This document shows, in pieces, positions 53,841-62,364 of a stretch of DNA of 64,000 bases. Both the position numbers and the translations under genes were made by a program. Below the pieces are notes generated by a model that saw only the letters and a list, made by a program, of their open reading frames with translations, was not told where the DNA came from and searched no databases. The stretch spans positions 145,419 to 209,418 of the forward strand of contig NZ_JAGFNP010000011.1 of assembly GCF_017592475.1 (NCBI RefSeq), read 5' to 3'. The stretch's first letter is position 1. Each line of letters starts with the position of its first letter. The stretch comes from Glycomyces niveus. GTDB taxonomy: Bacteria > Actinomycetota > Actinomycetes > Mycobacteriales > Micromonosporaceae.

Positions 53841-53870
53841 TTGCGCGGCTTCGCGGGCCTCCGTTAGACT
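53841..53870 (+). promoter_or_regulatory. Promoter of the leader peptide / RIO kinase unit
   Basis: TTGCGC (53841-53846), 18 bases, then TAGACT (53865-53870). Predicted start near 53877, just before the hairpin at 53881-53904. Confidence 0.6.
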
Positions 53871-53928
53871 CGCAGCTGTTGCCCGAGGCGTGTCGCCTTG
53901 GGGCTCTTGAGGATTGGAGGTGTTACTG

Positions 53929-53991
53929 ATGGCTGTCGTTGTTCGCGCCCATGCCTTGAAACTCAGTTCACCTCCCGTCGGCTCGCGCTGA
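53929..53991 (+). CDS. Short leader peptide upstream of the RIO kinase
   Basis: A 20-codon open frame, MAVVVRAHALKLSSPPVGSR, with a perfect GGAGG eight bases before its ATG. It ends 42 bases before the kinase start. A hairpin (53881-53904) precedes it, and GCTCGCGCTG / CAGCGAGC can pair across its stop codon, so it may act as a translational attenuator. There is no obvious run of one regulatory amino acid. Confidence 0.5.
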   Translation: MAVVVRAHALKLSSPPVGSR

Positions 53992-54033
53992 TTCCGCAGC
54001 GAGCGACGGATCTTCCTCCAGGAGCTCGCCACC

Positions 54034-54966
54034 TTGGCACGCAAGTCTGACTTTTCCGAATCCTTCCAATCCACCAAGCGCGGTCGCCGCACCTCCAAGA
54101 ACAGCCAGCTCTTCTCGGCCGAGGAACACGCCCGGTTCGAGGAGATGCGCACCCAGTTCGACGAGATGCCGCAGGACGACGGCCCGCCCACCGGCGACCG
54201 GTGGTCGATCTGGTGGGACTCCGAGCCGCTGCAGCGCGGCCCCGAGCCCCGCCCCGAGTGGGTCATCACCGACCACGGGGCCGTCGACTACGAACTCGGC
54301 GTCCTCAAGACCGGCAAGGAAGCCGACGTCTTCCTCATCGAACGCGCCGTCCCCGGCACCGACCGGGCCGTGATCATGGCGTCGAAGCGCTACCGCAGCG
54401 CCGAGCACACCCAGTTCAACCGGGCCGGCGACTACACGGCCGGGCGCGGCGCGAAGCGCTCGCGCGACGCCCGCGCCATGGCCAAGCGCACCACCTTCGG
54501 CCTCGAGCAGGCCGCGGGCCGGTGGGCCGCCGCGGAGTTCGACGCGCTCAAGCGCATGTACAACGCCGGCGTGCCGGTGCCGTACCCGGTCCAGATCCTC
54601 GGCCGCGAAGTCCTCATGGAGTTCATCGGCGACGGCCGCGCCGCCGCGCCCCGCCTGGCCGAGACCAAGCCCGACGAGGTCGAACTCGAGAGCCTGTGGG
54701 AGCAGGCCGGCGAGGCGCTGCGGCGCATGACCGAGCTCGGCTTCGCCCACGGCGACCTCTCGCCGTACAACACCGTCGTCCACGACGGGCGGCTCATCGT
54801 GCTTGACCTGCCGCAGGTCGTCGACCTGTACGCGAACCCGCTCGGCTTCGACTTCCTCACCAGGGACGTCGAGAACCTGGGCTCGTGGTTCACCGCCCGC
54901 GGCATCGCCCGCGACGAGGTCGAAGACCTCCAGGCGGAGCTGAAGGCCTTGGCGGCCATGCCGTAG
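54034..54966 (+). CDS. RIO1-type atypical protein kinase
   Basis: A 310-residue RIO-family kinase or ATPase. A charged N-terminal tail (about 1-80) precedes the fold: LGVLKTGKEADVFLIE (nucleotide loop), the lysine in MASKRYR, LMEFIGDG hinge, HGDLSPYNTVV (catalytic loop) and LIVLDLPQVVD (metal Asp). Bacterial RIO proteins are little studied; a ribosome role is inferred from archaeal and eukaryotic relatives. The start is TTG 54034, with AGGAG about nine bases upstream. Preceded by a leader peptide. Confidence 0.88.
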   Translation: MARKSDFSESFQSTKRGRRTSKNSQLFSAEEHARFEEMRTQFDEMPQDDGPPTGDRWSIWWDSEPLQRGPEPRPEWVITDHGAVDYELGVLKTGKEADVFLIERAVPGTDRAVIMASKRYRSAEHTQFNRAGDYTAGRGAKRSRDARAMAKRTTFGLEQAAGRWAAAEFDALKRMYNAGVPVPYPVQILGREVLMEFIGDGRAAAPRLAETKPDEVELESLWEQAGEALRRMTELGFAHGDLSPYNTVVHDGRLIVLDLPQVVDLYANPLGFDFLTRDVENLGSWFTARGIARDEVEDLQAELKALAAMP

Positions 54967-54991
54967 GCACGGGAGTGTCGGGGGCGGGTCA

Positions 54992-55003
54992 TATCCTTGT
55001 GGT
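54992..55003 (+). promoter_or_regulatory. Leaderless -10 of uvrC
   Basis: TATCCT (54992-54997) is followed by six bases and the GTG start of uvrC. Confidence 0.5.
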
Positions 55004-56887
55004 GTGGCAGTTGATTACCGTCCCGCCCCCGGCACCATCCCGACCGCGCCGGGCGTCTACCGCTTCCGGGACCGCGACCGGCGCGTCATCTACGTCGGCA
55101 AGGCCAAGAACCTCCGCAACCGGCTGAACTCGTACTTCGCCGACGAGACGCGGCTGCACGAGCGCACCCGCCGCATGGTCAACACCGCCCGCAGCGTCGA
55201 GTGGACCGTCGTCAACACCGAGGTCGAGGCCCTCCAGCTCGAATGGACCTGGATCAAGGAGTACGACCCCAGGTTCAACGTCATGTTCAAGGACGACAAG
55301 TCCTACCCCTGGCTCGCCGTCACCGTGGGGGAGGAGTTCCCGCGCGCCACCGTCATGCGCGGGAACCGCCGCAAAGGCGTGCGCTACTTCGGGCCCTTCG
55401 GCTCCGCGTGGGCGATCCGCCAGACCCTCGACCTCCTCACCAGGGTCTTCCCGATCCGCACCTGCTCCGACACGGAGTTCAAGCGCTGCAACCGGATCGG
55501 CCGCCCCAACCTCCTCGCCGACATCGGCAAGTGCTCCGCCCCGTGCGTCGGCCGCATCTCCGCCGAGGACTACCGCGAACTCGTGAACGGCTTCTGCGCC
55601 TTCATGTCCGGCGACCACGCCCCCGTCCGCCGCCGCCTCATCAACGAGATGCAGGAGGCCTCCGAAGCGCTCGAGTTCGAGCGGGCCGCCCGCCTCCGCG
55701 ACGACCTCGCCGCCCTCGACAAGGTCCTCGAGCAGCAGGTCGTCGTCCTCGCCGAAGACGTCGACTGCGACGTCATGGCCGTCGCCGACGACGAGCTGCA
55801 GGCCGCCGTCCAGGTCTTCCACGTCCGGGGCGGCCGCATCCGCGGCCAGCGCGGCTGGGTCATCGACAAGCCCGAACCGGTCGACCTCGCCGGCATCGTC
55901 GAGAGCTTCTGCCTCCAGTTCTACGGCGAGCAGAACGAGGTCGTGCCCCGCGAAGTGCTCGTCCCGGCCCTCCCCGACGACGCCCCGGCCCTCGCCGAGC
56001 TGCTGTCCGAGCGCCGCGGCGCGAAGGTCGACCTGCGCATCCCCCGCCGCGGCGACAAGCGCGCGCTGGCCGAGACCGTCGAGAAGAACGCGATCGAGAA
56101 CCTGCAGCGCCACAAGCTCAAGCGCGCCGGGGACCTGACGGCCCGCTCCAAGGCCCTCGAAGAGCTCGCCGACGCCCTCGACCTTCCCGAGGCGCCGCTG
56201 CGGATCGAATGCTACGACGTCTCGCAGTCCCAAGGGGAGGACGTCGTCGCGTCGATGGTCGTCTTCGAGGACGGCCTGCCGCGCAAGAGCGAGTACCGCC
56301 GCTTCGTCATCAAAGGCGAGCGCAAGGACGACCTCGCCAGCCTCCAGGAGACCCTGCGCCGGCGCCTCTCCAAACTCGCCGACCAGCCGGCCGGCTCCCC
56401 GACCGAGGAGGACGACGAGCCCAAGCGCGGCTTCCACTACCCGCCGCAGCTGCTCGTCGTCGACGGCGGCCAGCCGCAGGTCGCCGCCGCCGAGGCCGTC
56501 TTCGCCGAGCTCGGCATCGACACGATCAACCTCGCCGGGCTCGCCAAGCGCCTCGAGGAGATCTGGCTCCCCGGCGAGGCCTACCCGGTGATCCTCTCGC
56601 GCACCTCCGAGGCCCTGTACCTCATGCAGCGCGTCCGCGACGAGGCCCACCGCTTCGCGATCTCCCTGCACCGCACCAGGAGGCGCAAGGGGCTCATCAC
56701 CTCGGCCCTCGACGGCGTGCCCGGCCTCGGCGAGTCGAAGCGCAAGGCCCTCCTCAAGCAGTTCGGCTCCGTCAAGCGCATCCGCGAGGCCGAATTGTCC
56801 GATCTGGAGGCGGTTCCGGGCATCGGTCCGAAACTGGCCGAGGCCTTGCAGACACATCTGCGTAATCCCGATGACAACGGGGCTTGA
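55004..56887 (+). CDS. uvrC: Excinuclease ABC subunit C
   Basis: A 627-residue nuclease of nucleotide excision repair making both incisions. N-terminal GIY-YIG domain (GVYRFRDRDRRVIYVGKAKNLRNRL), a UVR helix pair (about 205-240), the RNase H-like C-terminal nuclease (IECYDVSQSQGEDVVASMVVF; LLVVDGGQPQV) and tandem helix-hairpin-helix motifs (LDGVPGLGESKRKALL; LEAVPGIGPKLAEAL). GTG 55004 has no ribosome site but lies six bases after TATCCT. Upstream of rapZ-yvcK-whiA, as in many actinobacteria. Confidence 0.96.
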   Translation: MAVDYRPAPGTIPTAPGVYRFRDRDRRVIYVGKAKNLRNRLNSYFADETRLHERTRRMVNTARSVEWTVVNTEVEALQLEWTWIKEYDPRFNVMFKDDKSYPWLAVTVGEEFPRATVMRGNRRKGVRYFGPFGSAWAIRQTLDLLTRVFPIRTCSDTEFKRCNRIGRPNLLADIGKCSAPCVGRISAEDYRELVNGFCAFMSGDHAPVRRRLINEMQEASEALEFERAARLRDDLAALDKVLEQQVVVLAEDVDCDVMAVADDELQAAVQVFHVRGGRIRGQRGWVIDKPEPVDLAGIVESFCLQFYGEQNEVVPREVLVPALPDDAPALAELLSERRGAKVDLRIPRRGDKRALAETVEKNAIENLQRHKLKRAGDLTARSKALEELADALDLPEAPLRIECYDVSQSQGEDVVASMVVFEDGLPRKSEYRRFVIKGERKDDLASLQETLRRRLSKLADQPAGSPTEEDDEPKRGFHYPPQLLVVDGGQPQVAAAEAVFAELGIDTINLAGLAKRLEEIWLPGEAYPVILSRTSEALYLMQRVRDEAHRFAISLHRTRRRKGLITSALDGVPGLGESKRKALLKQFGSVKRIREAELSDLEAVPGIGPKLAEALQTHLRNPDDNGA

Positions 56888-56907
56888 GAAGCGCTGGGTA
56901 GTAATAC

Positions 56908-56926
56908 GCTTGTCAGCTCGACAAGC
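56908..56926 (+). promoter_or_regulatory. Hairpin between uvrC and rapZ
   Basis: GCTTGTC (56908-56914) and GACAAGC (56920-56926) form a 7-bp stem 21 bases after the uvrC stop. Weak terminator or operator. The rapZ -10-like GATACT (56969-56974) lies downstream, six bases before its ATG. Confidence 0.4.
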
Positions 56927-56980
56927 ACGTCGAAGCCGTGTCACCACGGCGGCAGGAACGAACTCGGGGATACTGGACTT

Positions 56981-57880
56981 ATGGGTGTGGCAGCAGTGCA
57001 AGAGGGCGGGACCGACCGCAGCGAACTGGACCTCGTGATCGTCACCGGGATCTCCGGCGGCGGCCGCTCGACCGTGGCCCGCGCACTGGAGAACGTCGGC
57101 TACTACGTCATCGACAACCTCCCCGAATCACTCGTCGGCCAGGCCGCCGAGCTGGCCGCGGCCGGGGGAGAAGAGGTGCGGCGCACCGCGATGGTCCTCG
57201 ACGTGCGCTCGCGCGCGTTCATGACCGACCTCGTGGGCGTCATCGAAGACCTCCGCAAGGGCGGCTTCAAACCGCACCTGGTGTTCGTCGACGCCGACGA
57301 CGACATCATCATCCGCCGCTTCGAGAAGGTCCGCCGCGCCCATCCGCTCCAGGGGGACGGCATGCTCGCCGACGGCATCGCCGCCGAGCGCCGCATCCTC
57401 GAGCCGGCCCGCGGCTCGGCCGACACCCTGTTCGACACCACGCACCTGAACGAGAACCAGCTGCGCTCGCGCGTCGAGGAGGCCTTCCTCGCCCCCTCCA
57501 CCCCGGGACTCCAGTTCACCTGCATGTCATTCGGGTTCAAGTACGGCATCCCGCGGGATGCGGACTACGTCGCCGACGTAAGATTCCTTCCCAACCCGTA
57601 CTGGGTTCCCACCCTGCGCGAGCACACCGGGACCGACCAGGACGTCGCCGACTACGTCCTCGGCCAGGACGGCGCCGAGGAGTTCGTCGCCGCCTACGCC
57701 TCCCTGCTGCTCGGCACCACGCAAGGGTTCGAACGGGAGGGCAAGCGCTACATGACGATCGCCATCGGCTGCACCGGCGGCAAGCACCGCTCCGTCGCCA
57801 TCGCCGAATCGCTGGCGAAGCGCCTCAACGCCGCCGGGTTCCCCGCCAACACCCACCACCGCGACCGGGGCAACGAGTGA
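56981..57880 (+). CDS. rapZ: RapZ-family nucleotide-binding protein
   Basis: A 299-residue P-loop protein. Walker A is GISGGGRST, with Arg in place of Lys as often seen in actinobacteria; FVDADDDIIIRRF and the C-terminal domain FGFKYGIP...GCTGGKHRSVAIAE are diagnostic. In E. coli RapZ controls GlmS through RNA decay; in actinobacteria the role is unclear. ATG 56981 lies six bases after GATACT. Heads the conserved rapZ-yvcK-whiA set. Confidence 0.93.
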   Translation: MGVAAVQEGGTDRSELDLVIVTGISGGGRSTVARALENVGYYVIDNLPESLVGQAAELAAAGGEEVRRTAMVLDVRSRAFMTDLVGVIEDLRKGGFKPHLVFVDADDDIIIRRFEKVRRAHPLQGDGMLADGIAAERRILEPARGSADTLFDTTHLNENQLRSRVEEAFLAPSTPGLQFTCMSFGFKYGIPRDADYVADVRFLPNPYWVPTLREHTGTDQDVADYVLGQDGAEEFVAAYASLLLGTTQGFEREGKRYMTIAIGCTGGKHRSVAIAESLAKRLNAAGFPANTHHRDRGNE

Positions 57881-57971
57881 CCGACGCGCCCGCGGGACCC
57901 GATCGAGCCGCCGCGCCCGCGGGTCCCCCGGACGCCCCCGTACCCCGCCGCCCCATCCCCGAGGTGACCGC

Positions 57972-58889
57972 ATGACCAGCGTCGTCGCGTTCGGCGGCGG
58001 GAGGGGCCTGTCCGCCTCGCTCCGCGCCCTCTCCAAGCTCGACCTCGACCTCACGGCCGTGGTCACCGTGGCCGACGACGGCGGCTCCACCGGCGACATC
58101 CGCGCCACCCGCCCGGTCCTGCCCCCCGGCGACCTGCGCAAGGCCCTCGTCGCCACCGCCGACCCCGACCGCTCCGAGACCGCGCGGCTCTTCTCCCACC
58201 GCTTCGGCGGCCAGGACTTCCTCACCGGCCACCCCGTCGGCAACGTCGTCCTCACCGGCCTCCTCGAACTCCACGCCAACCCCGTCGACGCCCTCGACTT
58301 CGCCGCCCGCCTCCTCGGCTCCCGCGCCCGCGTCCTCCCCATGTCCTGCACCCCGCTCGACATCGAGGCCGACCTCGCCGAAGGCCCCGGCACCCGCACG
58401 ATCGTCGGCCAGCACGACATCGCCGTCGCCGACGGCAGCGTCAAGGACGTGCGCCTCCTCCCCGCCGCCGCCACCGCCTGCCCCGAGACACTGGACGCCG
58501 TCGCCGAGGCCGACTGGCACGTCTTCGGCCCCGGCTCCTGGTACACGTCCGTCATCCCGCACCTGCTCCTGCCCGACCTCCGCGAGGCCATCGGCGCCGC
58601 GAAGGCCCGCCGCATCGTGGTCCTCAACCTCTCCGAGGAGAAGGAGACGGACGGCCTGACACTCGCCGGTCACGTCGACACGCTGCGCCGATACGCCGAA
58701 GGTGTCCGGTTTCACTACGTAGTCTCAGGCGACACCCGAACCCTCGCCGATCCCGGATCGTTGAACAGTGCGGCACAATCGTTGGAGGCCCGGCTGGTCG
58801 CGGCGGACCTCGCCTCCGACGGCGTGACGCACGATGTCGCCGCGCTGGCTGCCGTATTGGGAAACCTGCTGGTCGAAGATGGTGGTTAA
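57972..58889 (+). CDS. Gluconeogenesis factor YvcK/CuvA-like
   Basis: A 305-residue protein of the CofD-like fold: FGGGRGLSASLRAL (nucleotide loop), ADDGGSTGDIR, PPGDLRKALVA and HVFGPGSWYTSVIPHL. Family members bind UDP-sugars and support cell-wall synthesis and growth on gluconeogenic carbon. The 91-base gap after rapZ holds an open frame of 32 codons that overlaps this ATG, probably not a gene. Followed three bases later by whiA. Confidence 0.92.
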   Translation: MTSVVAFGGGRGLSASLRALSKLDLDLTAVVTVADDGGSTGDIRATRPVLPPGDLRKALVATADPDRSETARLFSHRFGGQDFLTGHPVGNVVLTGLLELHANPVDALDFAARLLGSRARVLPMSCTPLDIEADLAEGPGTRTIVGQHDIAVADGSVKDVRLLPAAATACPETLDAVAEADWHVFGPGSWYTSVIPHLLLPDLREAIGAAKARRIVVLNLSEEKETDGLTLAGHVDTLRRYAEGVRFHYVVSGDTRTLADPGSLNSAAQSLEARLVAADLASDGVTHDVAALAAVLGNLLVEDGG

Positions 58890-58892
58890 CGA

Positions 58893-59879
58893 ATGGCGAT
58901 GACCTCGGAGGTCAAGGACGAACTCAGTCGCATCGAGGTGACGAAGTCCTGCTGCCAGCGCGCCGAACTGGGCGCGCTCTTCCGCTTCGCCGGGGGTCTC
59001 CACCTCGTCGGCCAGGGCAACGTCGTCGTCGAGGCCGAGGTCGACGCCGGGAACGTCGCCCGCCGCGCCAAGCGCATGATCGACAAGCTCTACCACTACG
59101 AGTCCGAGATCCACGTCCTCGTGGCCGCCGGGCTGCGCCGCAACAACCACTACCTGCTGCGCGTCATGGCCGACGGCCAGGCCTTCTCCAAGCAGATCGG
59201 CCTCACCGACCAGCGCGGCTACCCCGTCCGGGGCCTGCCCAACCACGTCGTCGGCGCCTACCCGTGCTGCGCCGAGGCCGCCTGGCGCGGGGCCTTCCTC
59301 GCGCGAGGCTCGCTCACCGAGCCCGGCCGCTCCTCCTCGCTCGAGGTCACCTGCCCCGGCCCCGAGTCCGCGCTCGCGCTCGTCGGGGCCGCCCGCCGCC
59401 TCGGCATCGCCGCCAAGTCCCGCGACGTGCGCGGGGTCGACCGCGTCGTCATCCGCGACGGCGACGCCATCGGCGAGCTCCTCACCCGCCTCGGCGCCCA
59501 CTCCTCGGTCCTGACCTGGGAGGAGAGGCGCGTCCGCCGCGAAGTGCGCGCCACCGCCAACCGCCTCGCGAACTTCGACGACGCCAACCTGCGCCGCTCC
59601 GCGCGCGCCGCCGTCGCCGCCGCCGCGAAGGTCACCCGCGCCCTCGAGGTGCTCGGCGACGACGTCCCCGAGCACCTGGCCTCCGCCGGGCGCCTGCGCC
59701 TCGACCACCGCCAGGCCTCCCTCGAAGAGCTCGGCGCCCTCGCCGACCCGCCCCTGACCAAGGACGCCATCGCCGGGCGCATCCGCCGGCTCATCAACAT
59801 GGCCGCCAAACGCGCCCAGGAGCACGGCATCCCCGGCCCCGACGACGTTGTCGCCGAAGAGGAAATGCTCGTCGCGTGA
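58893..59879 (+). CDS. whiA: Sporulation/cell-division regulator WhiA
   Basis: A 328-residue DNA-binding protein with an N-terminal degenerate LAGLIDADG homing-endonuclease-like fold (CCQRAELGALFRFAGG; RGAFLARGSL) and a C-terminal helix-turn-helix (ASLEELGALADPPLTKDAIAGRIRRLINMA). In Streptomyces it acts with WhiB to switch growth to sporulation septation. Co-transcribed with yvcK. Its presence fits a filamentous or sporulating actinobacterium but also occurs in others. Confidence 0.95.
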   Translation: MAMTSEVKDELSRIEVTKSCCQRAELGALFRFAGGLHLVGQGNVVVEAEVDAGNVARRAKRMIDKLYHYESEIHVLVAAGLRRNNHYLLRVMADGQAFSKQIGLTDQRGYPVRGLPNHVVGAYPCCAEAAWRGAFLARGSLTEPGRSSSLEVTCPGPESALALVGAARRLGIAAKSRDVRGVDRVVIRDGDAIGELLTRLGAHSSVLTWEERRVRREVRATANRLANFDDANLRRSARAAVAAAAKVTRALEVLGDDVPEHLASAGRLRLDHRQASLEELGALADPPLTKDAIAGRIRRLINMAAKRAQEHGIPGPDDVVAEEEMLVA

Positions 59880-59953
59880 GGCCCGCGGGACCCGCCCGCC
59901 GCCCCGCGCGGAAACCCGCACCGGCGGGCGATCAACCGCTACGCTTAACCGCG

Positions 59954-59982
59954 ATGTCACACCCCTGTTCCGGGTGTGACAT
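59954..59982. promoter_or_regulatory. 11-bp perfect inverted repeat between whiA and gap
   Basis: ATGTCACACCC (59954-59964) and GGGTGTGACAT (59972-59982) with a seven-base centre. No T-tract follows. Either the whiA terminator or an operator in the gap regulatory region. Confidence 0.5.
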
Positions 59983-60025
59983 GATCGGGGGGAACCGGCC
60001 GCGACAGGTTCAGGAACCGCAGCGG

Positions 60026-60091
60026 TAGGGTCAAAGAGTGCTCGGCGACGAGGCCGAACAGCGATCTGTTCCACCGTCGCTATTCGGCTGA
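60026..60091 (+). promoter_or_regulatory. Putative gap promoter with leaderless 17-codon upstream frame
   Basis: TAGGGT (60026-60031) is six bases before GTG 60038, which opens a 17-codon frame (VLGDEAEQRSVPPSLFG) ending at 60091; GAACAG/CTGTTC can pair inside it (60055-60070). gap itself starts 71 bases later with an SD site. The frame may be fortuitous. Confidence 0.35.
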
Positions 60092-60162
60092 ACGGATCGC
60101 GTACGAGACCGCTCCCGGTCTCAGTCAGATATTCGATCCTGTTCAAGCGAGGAGATGGCCAC

Positions 60163-61158
60163 GTGACCATCCGTGTGGGCGTCAACGGCTTCGGCCGCAT
60201 TGGGCGCAACTTCTTCCGGGCGGTTCTCGCCTCTGGCGCCGACATCGAAATCGTCGCCTTCAACGACCTTGGCGACCTCAAGACCATCGCCAACCTGCTC
60301 AAGTACGACTCGATCCTCGGCCGCCTGCCGTACGAGGTCAAGGTCGGCGACGGTGAGATCACCGTCAACGGCAAGACCATCAAGGCGTTCTCCGAGCGCG
60401 ACCCGAAGAACCTGCCCTGGGGCGAGGTCGGCGCGGACGTCGTCATCGAGTCCACCGGCTTCTTCACCGACGGCACGAAGGCCTCGGCCCACCTCGACGG
60501 CGGCGCCAAGAAGGTCATCATCTCCGCTCCGGCGAAGAACGAGGACATCACCATCGTGATGGGCGTCAACAACGACAAGTACGACGCCGAGAAGCACAAC
60601 ATCATCTCGAACGCCTCGTGCACCACCAACTGCCTGGCGCCGATGGCGAAGGTTCTCAACGAGTCCGTGGGCATCGAAAAGGGTCTGATGACCACGATCC
60701 ACGCCTACACCCAGGACCAGATGCTCCAGGACGGCCCGCACAGCGACCCGCGTCGTGCCCGCGCCGCCGCCCTGAACGTGGTGCCCACCACCACCGGCGC
60801 CGCCAAGGCCGTCGGCGTGGTGCTGCCCGAGCTCAACGGCAAGCTCGACGGCTACTCGCTGCGCGTCCCGGTCCCGACCGGCTCGATCACGGACCTCACC
60901 TTCGAGGCCTCCCGCAACGTGACTGCCGAAGAGGTCAACGCCGCGCTCAAGGCCGCCGCCGAGGGCCCGCTCAAGGGCATCCTGTACTACACCGAGGACC
61001 CGATCGTCTCCAAGGACATCGAGACCGACCCGCACTCGTGCATCATCGACGGCCTCCTGACCAAGGTCATCGACAACCAGGTCAAGGTCTTCGGCTGGTA
61101 CGACAACGAGTGGGGCTTCTCGAACCGCCTCGTGGACCTCGTCAAGCTGGTCGGCTAG
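60163..61158 (+). CDS. gap: Glyceraldehyde-3-phosphate dehydrogenase
   Basis: A 331-residue NAD-dependent glycolytic enzyme. N-terminal nucleotide fold RVGVNGFGRIGRNFFRA; catalytic cysteine in SNASCTTNCLAP; WYDNEWGFSNRLVDLV at the end. The GTG start follows GCGAGGAGA. First gene of the gap-pgk-tpiA operon, seven bases before pgk. Confidence 0.97.
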   Translation: MTIRVGVNGFGRIGRNFFRAVLASGADIEIVAFNDLGDLKTIANLLKYDSILGRLPYEVKVGDGEITVNGKTIKAFSERDPKNLPWGEVGADVVIESTGFFTDGTKASAHLDGGAKKVIISAPAKNEDITIVMGVNNDKYDAEKHNIISNASCTTNCLAPMAKVLNESVGIEKGLMTTIHAYTQDQMLQDGPHSDPRRARAAALNVVPTTTGAAKAVGVVLPELNGKLDGYSLRVPVPTGSITDLTFEASRNVTAEEVNAALKAAAEGPLKGILYYTEDPIVSKDIETDPHSCIIDGLLTKVIDNQVKVFGWYDNEWGFSNRLVDLVKLVG

Positions 61159-61165
61159 CAGTCTC

Positions 61166-62362
61166 ATGAAGACGCTGGACGAACTCCTGAAGGAGGGCGT
61201 CAACGGTCGGCGCGTACTCGTGCGCGCCGACCTCAACGTTCCTCTCGACGGCAAGAACATCACCGACGACGGCCGCATCCGCGCCGTCGCGCCCACCGTC
61301 AAGGCGCTGGCCGAGGCCGGCGCCCGCGTGGTGGTGTGCTCGCACCTGGGCCGCCCGAAGGGCGAGCCCGACCCCGCCTTCTCGCTGGCCCCCGTGGCGC
61401 AGCGCCTCGGCGAGGTCCTGGGCCGCGAGGTCGCCTTCGCGACCGACACCGTCGGGACGGACGCCGAGAACAAGGCCGTCGCCCAGGGCGACGGCGACGT
61501 CCTCCTGCTGGAGAACCTGCGCTTCAACAAGGGCGAGACCAGCAAGGACGACACCCAGCGGGCCGAGTTCGCCGGCCAGCTGGCCGCGTTCGGCGACGTG
61601 TACGTGGACGACGCCTTCGGCGCCGTGCACCGCAAGCACGCCTCCGTCTACGACGTCGCGCAGATCCTGCCGCACTACGCGGGCTGGCTCATCGCCAAAG
61701 AGGTCGAGGTCCTCTCGAAGCTCACCGGCAAGCCCGAGCAGCCGTACGTGGTGATCCTCGGCGGCGCGAAGGTCTCCGACAAGCTCGCGGTCATCGACAA
61801 CCTGCTCGACAAGGTCGACACGCTCATCGTCGGCGGCGGCATGATGTTCACCTTCCTCGCGGCCCAGGGCTACGAGGTCGGGTCGTCGCTGCTCGAGAAG
61901 GACCAGGTCGAGACCTGCAGGTCCTACCTCGCGCGCGCCGCCGAACTCGGCGTCGAGCTCCTGCTGCCGGTCGACACGACCACCGCGGCCGAGTTCGCCG
62001 CCGACGCCGAGCCGCTCACCGTGGGCGTCGACGCGATCCCGGCCGACCGCATGGGCCTCGACATCGGCCCCGAGTCCGCGAAGCTCTTCGCCGACCGGAT
62101 CGCCGCGGCCAAGACCGTGTTCTGGAACGGCCCCATGGGCGTCTTCGAGTTCCCCGACTACGCCGCCGGCACCAAGACCGTCGCGCAGGCGCTCGTGGAC
62201 TCCGAGGCGTTCTCGGTGGTCGGCGGCGGCGACTCCGCCGCCGCTGTCCGCACCCTCGGCCTGCCCGAGGACGGTTTCGGCCACATCTCGACCGGCGGAG
62301 GGGCGAGCCTCGAGTACCTCGAGGGCAAGACCCTGCCCGGCCTGGACGCACTGGAGAATTGA
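61166..62362 (+). CDS. pgk: Phosphoglycerate kinase
   Basis: A 398-residue enzyme forming ATP from 1,3-bisphosphoglycerate. RVLVRADLNVPL at the N-terminus, SHLGRPKGEPDP, the hinge, NGPMGVFE and the C-terminal GGGDSAAAV / STGGGASLEYLEGK. Normal length. Seven bases after gap, two before tpiA. Confidence 0.97.
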   Translation: MKTLDELLKEGVNGRRVLVRADLNVPLDGKNITDDGRIRAVAPTVKALAEAGARVVVCSHLGRPKGEPDPAFSLAPVAQRLGEVLGREVAFATDTVGTDAENKAVAQGDGDVLLLENLRFNKGETSKDDTQRAEFAGQLAAFGDVYVDDAFGAVHRKHASVYDVAQILPHYAGWLIAKEVEVLSKLTGKPEQPYVVILGGAKVSDKLAVIDNLLDKVDTLIVGGGMMFTFLAAQGYEVGSSLLEKDQVETCRSYLARAAELGVELLLPVDTTTAAEFAADAEPLTVGVDAIPADRMGLDIGPESAKLFADRIAAAKTVFWNGPMGVFEFPDYAAGTKTVAQALVDSEAFSVVGGGDSAAAVRTLGLPEDGFGHISTGGGASLEYLEGKTLPGLDALEN

Positions 62363-62364
62363 AG

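Noticed and set aside
57877..57975. A 32-codon frame between rapZ and yvcK (VTDAPAGPD...)
   Set aside because: Proline/alanine-rich, no ribosome site beyond its overlap with rapZ, and no recognisable family; probably chance in GC-rich DNA, though the GTGA and ATGA overlaps at both ends are noted.
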